Part shown: positions 34,033 through 42,061 of the stretch, piece after piece
Layout: each line of letters begins with the position of its first letter
How positions within the stretch are numbered: position 1 is the first letter of the stretch
DNA from: Paenibacillus_AB hodogayensis
GTDB taxonomy: Bacteria > Bacillota > Bacilli > Paenibacillales > NBRC-103111
Length of the DNA: 64,000 bases
Assembly (NCBI RefSeq): GCF_039536325.1
Contig: NZ_BAAAYO010000008.1
Location: forward strand, 372,001 to 436,000
Reading direction: 5' to 3'
Notes under the pieces: generated by a model
The model's database searches: none
Told to the model about the DNA's origin: nothing
What the model saw: only the letters and a program-made list of their open reading frames with translations
Position numbers and translations under genes: made by a program

Positions 34033-35094
34033 ATGAATATTCCCGTTATCGGAATTTGCATTTCCATGGACAGAACGTATGTCCTTCCTATCGTGGAGAA
34101 GAGACTTCGATCCTACCCTCGCGATCGCGAAGCGGAGTGGGTCTTATTCGATCGCGACTCGATCGACGATGGAGCCGGGACGATTATCGGCCGCCGCTGG
34201 GACCCGCAAGCCCAGGCATTCGGAGAGGTAAACGAGTCGCTCCCGCTTCCGCATGCGGTTTACATGCAGTGCATCGCCGACCGGCCTGCCATGATACGGC
34301 TGGAAAACTTGCTCGGCCAAAACCGGCTGTTCAACAACTATATGTTCGACAAATGGCAATGCTGGAATTTACTATCAGTAGATAGCGTCTTTCGCGCCCT
34401 TGTCCCGGATACGCGGCTGTTCGGTTCGGAATCGGACCTTCGCGAATTTCTTGTCGATTATCGCGATATTTTCATCAAACCGATCGATCCCGAGCACGGG
34501 CACAGCAGCAACGGCATTATTAGACTTGTCTTGCAAGCGGACGAAACGGTCCACGCTTCTTACTCGTCGGGCATGCAGATGAACTTCTCGTCTTTCGGGA
34601 GCACCCGTCATTTCTATGACTGGTTCGAACCGAGTTTGACGTGCAGACCTTATATCGTACAAGAAACGATCGTAACGGATTTATGGATGAGCGGCGCGGC
34701 GGACATTCGGCTGCACATGAACAAAAACGGTGCCGGACAGTGGGAATTTTCCCATGCGCTGTTCCGCATTGCGCAAAACCGCAGTCACGTCATTCCGTCG
34801 CAGATTATGATGCTGACCATGGATAAATGGAGGAGTATGTTTCCTGCCGAAACACAACGAATCGACGGCGTCGAACGGGAATTGATTGAGCTCGGTTGCC
34901 GGGTAGGCGAACTGATGGATCATACCGGCTACCATATGGCGGATATCGGCATCGACCTGGGGATGAAACGAAACGGCGAGCTGCGGATTTTTGAGATCAA
35001 TCCGCTGCCCACCCCGCTGCTGAACAAGCTGGAGTCGACTAGCGAAGCGTCATTGACGCGGCCGCTCGATTACGCGCTTTATGTTGTAGGCTAA
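34033..35094 (+). CDS. YheC/YheD-like ATP-grasp protein
   Basis: This 353-residue protein is related to YheC/YheD, spore-coat-associated ATP-grasp proteins of Bacillus. It shows IFIKPIDPEHGHSSNGI (nucleotide loop region), YIVQETIV, ADIRLHMNKN and the C-terminal MADIGIDLGMKRNGELRIFEINPLP, where D/E and N residues bind magnesium-ATP. The ligation substrate is unknown. The gene follows the glycosyltransferase gene after 36 bases, with GAGGAGGGG upstream of the ATG. A spore role is inferred from the family and its neighbours. Confidence 0.87.
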   Translation: MNIPVIGICISMDRTYVLPIVEKRLRSYPRDREAEWVLFDRDSIDDGAGTIIGRRWDPQAQAFGEVNESLPLPHAVYMQCIADRPAMIRLENLLGQNRLFNNYMFDKWQCWNLLSVDSVFRALVPDTRLFGSESDLREFLVDYRDIFIKPIDPEHGHSSNGIIRLVLQADETVHASYSSGMQMNFSSFGSTRHFYDWFEPSLTCRPYIVQETIVTDLWMSGAADIRLHMNKNGAGQWEFSHALFRIAQNRSHVIPSQIMMLTMDKWRSMFPAETQRIDGVERELIELGCRVGELMDHTGYHMADIGIDLGMKRNGELRIFEINPLPTPLLNKLESTSEASLTRPLDYALYVVG

Positions 35095-35149
35095 TAAGAA
35101 TGACGGCATTTCGCTTAGGAACAAACAAACATTCTACTCCAATAGAGGT

Positions 35150-35176
35150 ACAACCTGAATTTATTTTCATATAATA
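35150..35176 (+). promoter_or_regulatory. Putative sigma-K promoter
   Basis: CATATAATA at 35168-35176 fits the sigma-K -10 pattern CATAnnnTA exactly, with an AC dinucleotide at 35150-35151 at 16-base spacing, as in the sigma-K -35. The start point would fall about seven bases downstream, giving almost no leader before the AAAGGAGGG site, which is a weakness of this call. Confidence 0.4.
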
Positions 35177-35197
35177 ATGCGAAAGGAGGGGATATGT

Positions 35198-35473
35198 ATG
35201 GGTACAGGATTAACTTGTCTCGTTACGGTCACGCTTGCTTCTTACGTTCAAACAATTCCACCGCTTCCGCCGGTGACTATTCCCGTGAACGTAAATCTGT
35301 TAGTCAATGTCCCGTTTCCGGAAACGGCCGGTACGGTTACAATCGATCTTTTCCCATTGCTAGGCGTTGTCGGCACGATTACGGTCCCTTGTCCGAGCGT
35401 CACGACGCAAGTAGTAGCTATTACTCCAATCCTTTCTGCAAACCTGATTATTACCGTTTCCGAAGCACCGTAA
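35198..35473 (+). CDS. 91-residue strand-rich protein without any basic residue
   Basis: This small protein is composed almost wholly of Val, Thr, Ile, Leu and Pro. It has two Cys, three Glu, one Asp, and no Lys, Arg, His or Trp. Repeating alternation (TVTIDLF, GTITVPCP, NLIITVSE) predicts beta strands that could self-assemble. There is no recognised family and no signal peptide. An AAAGGAGGGG site precedes the ATG at 35198; a second ATG at 35194 is in another frame. A putative sigma-K promoter, the spore-type neighbours and a strong terminator suggest a spore coat or crust structural protein. Confidence 0.72.
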   Translation: MGTGLTCLVTVTLASYVQTIPPLPPVTIPVNVNLLVNVPFPETAGTVTIDLFPLLGVVGTITVPCPSVTTQVVAITPILSANLIITVSEAP

Positions 35474-35492
35474 TTTGCGCCTTGATGTACAG

Positions 35493-35525
35493 AAAAGCTG
35501 CCCCGGTATCATGGGGCAGCTTTTT
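35493..35525 (+). terminator. Rho-independent terminator
   Basis: A 12-bp perfect stem (AAAAGCTGCCCC with its complement at 35513-35524) is followed by a T tract, 20 bases after the stop of the 91-residue gene. It closes the plus-strand spore-type cassette. Confidence 0.92.
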
Positions 35526-35569
35526 CATAGTCTTACGAACCCTATTGACATATCCCGCTCATGGAGCCG

Positions 35570-35677
35570 TCATTTTTTTGCCAACAACCGGCCCACTTTC
35601 TGCAACAATTTCCACGTAGCGCTATATCGGATTTTGACGGTGTGAGCTTGCCTGATGTTTTCGTCGTCGGCTTGCAT
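35570..35677 (-). CDS. 35-residue basic small protein
   Basis: An ATG at 35677 with AAAGGAG about 9 bases upstream opens a 35-codon frame ending at 35570. The product is MQADDENIRQAHT followed by a basic, amphipathic-looking helix (TWKLLQKVGRLLAKK). It lies 22 bases after the stop of the 80-residue gene in the same direction, so it would be third in that small operon. No family is known. Confidence 0.5.
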   Translation of the reverse strand: MQADDENIRQAHTVKIRYSATWKLLQKVGRLLAKK

Positions 35678-35698
35678 GTGCGACCGCTCCTTTACTCC

Positions 35699-35941
35699 TC
35701 AACGTACTTTCGAAAAGGAAATCCAGCTTAACAGATTGATCCGGGACTTTCTCCCTTTTTCCTTCGCCATACCGAAAAATTGACCGAGAAATTGCTCCCA
35801 TTTCGGAGCGATCTCTTGTTTGGCCTCCTGATTTTCCAGAACGGTTCGAATGCTCTCGTTCAATGCCGCTTCCAAGTGGACTATAGCCGCCTGCAAATGG
35901 TTGTCGATGCTTTGCACTTGGTCGATGCTTTTTCCCTGCAT
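35699..35941 (-). CDS. 80-residue small helical protein
   Basis: This short protein is mostly helical: SIDNHLQAAIVHLEAALNES, then a Gln/Glu-rich middle, then a basic C-terminus. It has no membrane segment and no recognised domain. It lies 21 bases after the DUF5132-like gene and before the 35-residue gene. All three follow the large P-type ATPase in the same direction. Confidence 0.6.
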   Translation of the reverse strand: MQGKSIDQVQSIDNHLQAAIVHLEAALNESIRTVLENQEAKQEIAPKWEQFLGQFFGMAKEKGRKSRINLLSWISFSKVR

Positions 35942-35961
35942 GTCCGATCAACTCCAACAGT

Positions 35962-36246
35962 TCAAATGGTTTCAACTTCGCCGACATCTTCGGCCAACGG
36001 TTCGAGACTGGCGATTTCTTCATCGAAACGCTTCTTTAAACGTTCGAACTGCGCTTCGGCGATAATGTCCTCCACCTCGTCGCGCGCCACCTGCAGCGCA
36101 TATTTGGCCCGGTCAGCCAACCCGAAAGCGCCTTGCATTCCGCTGAGCGCCAGCGGCTTCAAGGTCGTTCGCGCTATAGGCAGCAGCGCTGAAACCGCCC
36201 ATGTCATGGCAGCGCCGATAATCATTTTTTCTGTAAGTCGTTGCAT
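35962..36246 (-). CDS. DUF5132-like small membrane protein
   Basis: This 94-residue protein has an N-terminal membrane helix (about 8-30, GAAMTWAVSALLPIARTTL) and then a helical, acidic tail with DRAKYALQVARDEVEDIIAEA, the layout of DUF5132 proteins. Such genes occur next to large P-type ATPases with HMA_2-type domains in other genomes. It starts 64 bases downstream of the ATPase stop. An accessory role for the pump is inferred from position only. Confidence 0.7.
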   Translation of the reverse strand: MQRLTEKMIIGAAMTWAVSALLPIARTTLKPLALSGMQGAFGLADRAKYALQVARDEVEDIIAEAQFERLKKRFDEEIASLEPLAEDVGEVETI

Positions 36247-36309
36247 CCTGCATCGGCACCTCCCTTTTTTCGACTACGAGCAAGAAAACAAACGGCGCCT
36301 ATGCCGCAG

Positions 36310-39300
36310 TCAAGCTGCGGCATAAGACGGAACGGCCGCGGGAGCCGCATGGGCAGGCCGGTCTTTGCCGGACAAGTAGGCAATAATCGGTTTCGATACG
36401 AACGAAATCGAAGACGCCACGGCCAGCACCATCGCCCAATGACCCAGTGACAAAGGAGCTGTATGGAACAAACGGGCGACCGGCGGAACGTAAAGGGTAG
36501 TCAGCAAAGCGAGCCAGGATACCCCTAAAGCCCCGAGCATAAACCGGTCTTTCCCCAAATCCGAGACGGATTCTTGCGACCCTTCCCGACGCCAAGCGAA
36601 CGTCTGCATCAGTTGGCCGGCAACTAGCGTGGCGAAGGCGACGCTTTGCGCCACTTGTATAGGAGCGCCGGATGCCAGCGTGAATGCAAACAGTCCCAGA
36701 GAGCCGACACCGAGCAGAACGCCGCGCGTCACCACTTTTTGGTAAAGCTGCTTGTCCACGATATCGACGCGCTTCTTCTCCTTCGTCTTGTTGCCGGGAT
36801 TGACAGCAAGAACCATGGCGGGGAGAGCGTCGGTCAGCAAATTCATCAGCAAAATTTGAATCGGAACGAGCGGGATCGGCAAACCGGCCATAACGGCGGC
36901 GCTGGTGACCAGAATTTCCGCCAAATTACCGGTAAGCAGGCAGCCGAGCGCTTTCCGGATGTTGCCGATAATCGTCCGGCCTTCCAAAACTCCCTCTACA
37001 ATGGAAGAGAAGTCGTCTTCCTGCAGCACGATATCGGCCGTCTCCTTGGTTACTTCTGTTCCCGTTTTTCCCATCGCAACGCCCACGTTCGCCTGCTTGA
37101 TCGCCGGCGTGTCATTCACCCCGTCCCCCGTCATGGCGACGATATGTCCCCTCCGTTGGAGCGCTTTGACGATGCGCAGCTTATGCTCCGGGGTCACCCT
37201 GGCGAAGATGGACACGCGCTCGACCTCTGCATCCAGCTCGTCGTCCGTTAAGAGGTCCAGCTCATGGCCGGACAATGCCCGGCTGCTATCGTCGAAAATA
37301 CCGATTTGCTTGGCGATGGCGATCGCGGTAATCGCATGGTCTCCCGTAATCATGACAGGCCGGACCCCGATCTCGAAAGCTTCCCGAATGCTCTTCTCCA
37401 AATCCGGCTTGGGCGGATCGATCATCCCGACCATCCCGATATAGATCATCTCGTCATGCTCGGCGCCAGGCGACCGATCCGGACTCCCGTCAAGGGGATG
37501 ATACGAAAATCCGAGCACACGCAAGGCGTCGGCGGCAAGCTTCTCGTTTTGCCCGATAATCCGGTTCCGGATTTCATCCGTAAGCGGCAGCACTTCCCCG
37601 TTCGACTGATACGAAACGCAGTGCCGCAAAATAGTCTCCACAGCTCCTTTGGAGAACAAATAACATTGCTGACCGGCTTCGGTATCCTTGCAAACGACGC
37701 TCATCTTGGCCGTGCTCGAGTCAAACGGAATTTCCTCGCAGCGATGCCACTGCACCATGTGGTCCGGCTCCAGCCCGGCCTTGGCCGCCATCGAGAGAAG
37801 CGCCCCTTCCGTCGGATCTCCTCGTACCGTCCAGCCATCGTCCTGCTGCAGCAGCTTGCTATTGTTGCATAGCAAAGCGATCTGCATAAGACGTCCAAGT
37901 TCCGGCTGCAAGCCGAGCGGCGCGTTCTCCAATTGATGCGGGACATGCGCCACGCCGTCATCGGGGCCAACCGGATCGATGGAGCCGACCGGTTCGTACC
38001 CGTTCCCGGTAACGGACCAGCGGCAATCGACGGACGCAATTTCTTTTACGGTCATTTCATTCTTCGTTAACGTGCCGGTCTTATCCGTGCAGATGACCGT
38101 CGTCCTTCCCAGCGTTTCAAGGGCGGAGAGCTTCCGCACCAGTACGCGCTTCTTGGCCATTCGGAAAATGCCGGCGCTCAGCGCGATCGTAATCGTTACC
38201 GGAAGTCCTTCCGGAATGGCCGAAGCTGCGAGCGTGATCGAGGTCGTGATCATTTGCCGAAACGGAATGCCTCGCGATATACCGGCCACGAACACGAGTC
38301 CGCCGGCGATGAGCGCCCACTTTATAAATTTCTTGCTGATCGAGGTGACCTTCTCCTGAAGCGGAGTCACTTCCTTCTCGTTTTGCTTCAGAAGCGTCAT
38401 CAAATGCCCGATCTCCGTGTTCATTCCGGTCTGTACAACGAAGGCCAGCGCCTTTCCCCGGCTGACATCGGTCCCCATGTACAGCATGTTGTTCCGTTCG
38501 GACAGCGGGCAATCTTCCGCCACTGTGCCGTCATTCTTCGCAACGGGCACGGATTCTCCGGTCAGGGCCGCCTCGTTCACTTCCAAATTCCAGGCGTTCA
38601 TAATGCGAAGATCTGCCGGAACACGGTCGCCCGCCTCCAACATGACCACGTCCCCGGGCACGAGAGCCGCAGCGGACAGGCGCTCCTGCCGACCATTCCG
38701 CATCACCGTCGTTTCGGGCGGCTGGAACTGGCTAAGACCCTCCAGCACTTGTTCCGCCTTTCGCTCCTGGTGTGTGCCGATAGCCGCATTGGCAAGCAGC
38801 ACCGCCGTCATGGCAGCGCCGTCGAACACGCCCCCGGTGAAAAAGGCAAGAGCCGCTGTCGCAAGCAAAATAAGCGTCGTAAATTCCTTAAACTGACCTG
38901 CATACGAAACGAGCCAAGGGATCGTTTTTTTTCGTTCCAACTGATTGGCTCCATATCGGTCTTGCGCGCTTTTTACTTGGTCCGGCATTAAACCGAAACG
39001 TTCGTTCACCTCGAACGCATGCCTCACGTTTTCCCATGGGGCGGCATGCCAGTTCAGCGCTTCTGCCGTAGCGGCCACTTCGCCGCCCGCTCCCCCCGGA
39101 TGGCCGGCAAAAGCGGTTTGAACCATTCGCTGCGACCTTGACATGAAAACGAGCGAAAGCGCATCGGCGGCCAAATTGACGATCGGCGCGCTCAAAACGC
39201 CCAAAAACGCCAGAACGGACCCGGCCACATTCCATTTCTTCGTTATTTCCAAATGCTGATGAACCGCAGATTCCATCTTCCTGGCACCGCTGCTGGCGAC

Positions 39301-41040
39301 GAGAAACGAATCCAGCCGGTCGAAAGCAATCAAGGGCGCGCCCGCCTCCTCCAAATACCGGCTGCGGCCGTTCGGCTCCGGTCCGACCAGCACCAGAACG
39401 TCTTCGCCTTGCTGATGGAGGAAAGCGATGCGCTCCACAATTTCCCCCTCCTGGGCGGAAAGCCATTCTCCACTCATCCCGAAACTGGACATTTCGGCAA
39501 TCCCCATCCCCGCTCCGTCTTGCATAGGGGCTACGGTAAAGCCTTGCTCCGTAAGCTGCTGCAAAAGCTGACGGGCTTCCGGGGAAACCCGCTGCTCGCG
39601 GTAAAGAAGCCCTTGGCAAACAGTACCCTGATTCGTTTGCTTGGCGACATACAGCACATCCAATCCTTGCTTCTGAAGACGTTTGGCTTCCAGATAGTAG
39701 CTCTCGGTGTCGATTCCGGCACGTTGGCAGTATGCCTTCGTCCCTACCATATAAACCTCGTTGTGAACGGTGCCTTTAAGCCCTCCTTCTTCTTCCGCAA
39801 CATGGAAAGCGGTACGCAGCGTTCGGCAAGTGTGCTTCGCCTTCTGCCGGATGGCATCCTTCCACGGATGATCGGCTTTCTCCATGATCGAGGCCACCGC
39901 GCAAAACATTTTATCCGGATCGTTATCGCGGGAGCTGCAGCCTGTCTCGCCGGACAGCGTTCCGACAAGAAGCGACGTATCTTCAAGCAGAAGCGTTCTC
40001 GTGCGAGCCAGACGGGGTAAAGACCCGTTATTCGCCATCCCGTCCCCGTTCTCTTGCAGCTCCGCCTCCGCCTGCTTCCACGCGCACTCCGCCGGGAGCA
40101 TCGCCGGGCGCGGATTGGCCGCCAGCAGCACGGCGATGCCGCGAAGCGGATCGCGCGTCAGCGCCCAAGTCGCCGCCGCCGCGGCGACCCCAAGCTTGCC
40201 GGCCTTTTCGGAGTAATCGCGAATTTCTGGGGATAACGGTATAGGCTGACCGCCGACTCCAAGCCGGCTCCGTTTCCAATTTACATATTGCAGTATGCTT
40301 ATACCGGCCAACACCACCAAGTTTTCGCGGATAAGCGCCAAGGCCAATGCTCCCGTACCTAGAATAAGATCGGCATTGATACGCTGATCGCGGCCGAGTT
40401 GGCCGATCCCTCGTTTCAGGAACGGATATCCGGTTACGACCGCAATCGCCCCGGACAAATAAAACGGAAGCGGACTGCGGGCTATGGACGATTTTCCGAA
40501 TAAAAGCTGCTTGACCCCAAGCGCGACGAGTCCTCCCATAGCGAGCGCCAGCGGAAGAGGCACGTTCGCTTTCGGCACTAAAGGCGGCCCGGCTCCATGC
40601 GGGATCGTCCGCACCGCTTCCGCAATCTCATCCGAAAGAACGCCGGCTGGCACCGCCTCGCCCCCTGGCTCTGGATTATCGCATTCCGATGTAGGGGCTG
40701 CTTCTGTTCGAGCGATCGTCGCTTCCGAAAGGATCTTCCTGTCGGTATCCTGCTCTTTCTCTGCCTCATCCGCTGCCGATACGCGGTTTTCCGCAAACTG
40801 GCGCTCTACTGTCAACAGCATACGCAGCACATCGTCGGGCGAAATGCGGGTTTTCTCGTAGACGAGCAGCATTCTGCCCGTCACGGTACACGACTCCGCT
40901 TTCTGGACACCCGCTACGGATGCAAAAAATTGAACCAGCGTATGGGCGGCTTGCTTGTTACCCCGAAGCCCATACACTTCGATACGGATTCTCCCCGGCA
41001 ATAACCGGAGAAAACGGTCCGTGCTTGCGATTGCAGACAT
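36310..41040 (-). CDS. Giant P2-type cation ATPase fused to a degenerate P1-like ATPase module
   Basis: This 1576-residue membrane pump has three parts. Residues 1-90 are an HMA_2-like domain (LLPGRIRIEV). Residues about 150-650 look like a P1B-type ATPase, with membrane helices and an N-domain HP segment (EKADHPWKD), but the phosphorylation motif DKTGT is replaced by a LEDTSLL sequence around residues 352-358. Residues about 670-1560 are a full P2-type pump with EAALTGESVPV, phosphorylated D986 in CTDKTGTLTKNE, and TGDGVNDTPAIKQA. The second half should pump Ca2+, Mg2+ or another cation. The layout recalls mycobacterial CtpI. The substrate is unknown. Two codons (GTG 41043, ATG 41040) can start it. 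Confidence 0.9.
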   Translation of the reverse strand: MSAIASTDRFLRLLPGRIRIEVYGLRGNKQAAHTLVQFFASVAGVQKAESCTVTGRMLLVYEKTRISPDDVLRMLLTVERQFAENRVSAADEAEKEQDTDRKILSEATIARTEAAPTSECDNPEPGGEAVPAGVLSDEIAEAVRTIPHGAGPPLVPKANVPLPLALAMGGLVALGVKQLLFGKSSIARSPLPFYLSGAIAVVTGYPFLKRGIGQLGRDQRINADLILGTGALALALIRENLVVLAGISILQYVNWKRSRLGVGGQPIPLSPEIRDYSEKAGKLGVAAAAATWALTRDPLRGIAVLLAANPRPAMLPAECAWKQAEAELQENGDGMANNGSLPRLARTRTLLLEDTSLLVGTLSGETGCSSRDNDPDKMFCAVASIMEKADHPWKDAIRQKAKHTCRTLRTAFHVAEEEGGLKGTVHNEVYMVGTKAYCQRAGIDTESYYLEAKRLQKQGLDVLYVAKQTNQGTVCQGLLYREQRVSPEARQLLQQLTEQGFTVAPMQDGAGMGIAEMSSFGMSGEWLSAQEGEIVERIAFLHQQGEDVLVLVGPEPNGRSRYLEEAGAPLIAFDRLDSFLVASSGARKMESAVHQHLEITKKWNVAGSVLAFLGVLSAPIVNLAADALSLVFMSRSQRMVQTAFAGHPGGAGGEVAATAEALNWHAAPWENVRHAFEVNERFGLMPDQVKSAQDRYGANQLERKKTIPWLVSYAGQFKEFTTLILLATAALAFFTGGVFDGAAMTAVLLANAAIGTHQERKAEQVLEGLSQFQPPETTVMRNGRQERLSAAALVPGDVVMLEAGDRVPADLRIMNAWNLEVNEAALTGESVPVAKNDGTVAEDCPLSERNNMLYMGTDVSRGKALAFVVQTGMNTEIGHLMTLLKQNEKEVTPLQEKVTSISKKFIKWALIAGGLVFVAGISRGIPFRQMITTSITLAASAIPEGLPVTITIALSAGIFRMAKKRVLVRKLSALETLGRTTVICTDKTGTLTKNEMTVKEIASVDCRWSVTGNGYEPVGSIDPVGPDDGVAHVPHQLENAPLGLQPELGRLMQIALLCNNSKLLQQDDGWTVRGDPTEGALLSMAAKAGLEPDHMVQWHRCEEIPFDSSTAKMSVVCKDTEAGQQCYLFSKGAVETILRHCVSYQSNGEVLPLTDEIRNRIIGQNEKLAADALRVLGFSYHPLDGSPDRSPGAEHDEMIYIGMVGMIDPPKPDLEKSIREAFEIGVRPVMITGDHAITAIAIAKQIGIFDDSSRALSGHELDLLTDDELDAEVERVSIFARVTPEHKLRIVKALQRRGHIVAMTGDGVNDTPAIKQANVGVAMGKTGTEVTKETADIVLQEDDFSSIVEGVLEGRTIIGNIRKALGCLLTGNLAEILVTSAAVMAGLPIPLVPIQILLMNLLTDALPAMVLAVNPGNKTKEKKRVDIVDKQLYQKVVTRGVLLGVGSLGLFAFTLASGAPIQVAQSVAFATLVAGQLMQTFAWRREGSQESVSDLGKDRFMLGALGVSWLALLTTLYVPPVARLFHTAPLSLGHWAMVLAVASSISFVSKPIIAYLSGKDRPAHAAPAAVPSYAAA

Positions 41041-41212
41041 CACGCATGCTCTCCCTTAATTGGCAAGTATTACGCACATTTCATGCTGAGTATTATCTAC
41101 AAGGGCTTTGTAATTATTCGCAAAGCGTTTGCCCACAATTTGCATAAAATACCGCTCTGGAAGGCAACTCTATATTCAAGTTTTCCAAATATTCCGCGGA
41201 AGGAATCCAACA

Positions 41213-41383
41213 ATGATCAAATCACCAGTAGGACTAGCGTTAAGCGCAGCGGCCTTGCTGCTTGCTCTGTCGCCGGAAGCGAGGAAAACCGCGCGCAAAT
41301 GGGCCGTCAAAGCAACCGAAATGGCGCTCGATTTATCCGAGCAAGCGAAAACAGCAGCTTCGAGCATCACGAAGACGAAGTAA
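41213..41383 (+). CDS. 56-residue small membrane protein
   Basis: The product has one hydrophobic stretch (about 5-22, SPVGLALSAAALLLALSP) and an amphipathic Ala/Lys-rich tail (TARKWAVKATEMALDLSEQAK). GGAAGG precedes the ATG by about 9 bases. It is divergent from the P-type ATPase gene, 172 bases away, and starts a short plus-strand operon. There is no recognised family. Confidence 0.62.
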   Translation: MIKSPVGLALSAAALLLALSPEARKTARKWAVKATEMALDLSEQAKTAASSITKTK

Positions 41384-41461
41384 TTTTCCGCAAGATAGGG
41401 CAGTTTAATGGATGATCCGGAAGGCGGATCTTACATTTACTCCGAAAGGTGGACTTTTTTT

Positions 41462-41815
41462 ATGCTTCAAGGCGGTTCGTTATGGGCGGGACTTGCATCG
41501 GGAGCGATGTCGCAGTTTCAGGACACAAAGAATTTGAATCAAGGTAACATCGATCGTACGGAATATGCCGTGCAGACAGCCTCGAACGTAACCGGAGCGG
41601 TCGGCGTTATGGCAGGGGTGGAATACGGGGCGTTGCTCGGAACGTCGGTTATGCCCGGCATCGGGACAGCCGTAGGCGCCGTTATCGGAGGAGTTCTGGG
41701 GGATCGGCTCGGCCGGGTTGTCGGGAGACAAACGGGAAGCGCCCTGGTCCAAAGCGATATCGTAAAAAACATCGTACAGCCTGCATCGTCTAAGCACACA
41801 GAAGCCATTGGTTAA
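41462..41815 (+). CDS. 117-residue glycine-zipper protein
   Basis: The protein has an Asn/Gln-rich N-terminal third and then a Gly-rich hydrophobic region (about 52-95) with GxxxG-type spacing (GAVGVMAGVEYGALLG, GIGTAVGAVIGGVLGDRLGR), typical of glycine-zipper membrane helices. The ATG at 41462 is chosen for the GAAAGGTGG site upstream; an in-frame ATG at 41408 has no site. It lies 78 bases after the 56-residue gene and ends at a strong hairpin. It may form a membrane scaffold or channel beside the pump; that is inference. Confidence 0.65.
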   Translation: MLQGGSLWAGLASGAMSQFQDTKNLNQGNIDRTEYAVQTASNVTGAVGVMAGVEYGALLGTSVMPGIGTAVGAVIGGVLGDRLGRVVGRQTGSALVQSDIVKNIVQPASSKHTEAIG

Positions 41816-41875
41816 GAAGAACGAACCATACCACCTTTGTTTCAGCAGTTCAACCGAATAGTCGGAAAAATCAAC

Positions 41876-41914
41876 AAGCACCGTGCGGATAGATTGTCTA
41901 TCCATGCGGTGCTT
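41876..41914 (+). terminator. Rho-independent terminator
   Basis: A long stem (41876-41893 with 41897-41914, with one internal mismatch) is followed by TTTCGTTATTG. It closes the small plus-strand operon that starts at 41213. Confidence 0.75.
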
Positions 41915-42061
41915 TCGTTATTGTTGGTGAGCAAAACGGCGCTGATGACCGGGCCGCCGTACGCGAACATGGCGAAGATTGGCATGCCTTCGCCGGTAAA
42001 TTGCCTTCGCAGGTAAAGCGCTCGGCCGAGGCTTAACTGTCCGAGAGAAAGCCCCCGAAGA

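Noticed and set aside
41920..42060. A membrane-protein-like reading on the minus strand (GMPIFAMFAYGGPVISAV)
   Set aside because: It has no start or ribosome site and the frame merges into the terminator region; it could be a fragment but chance cannot be excluded.
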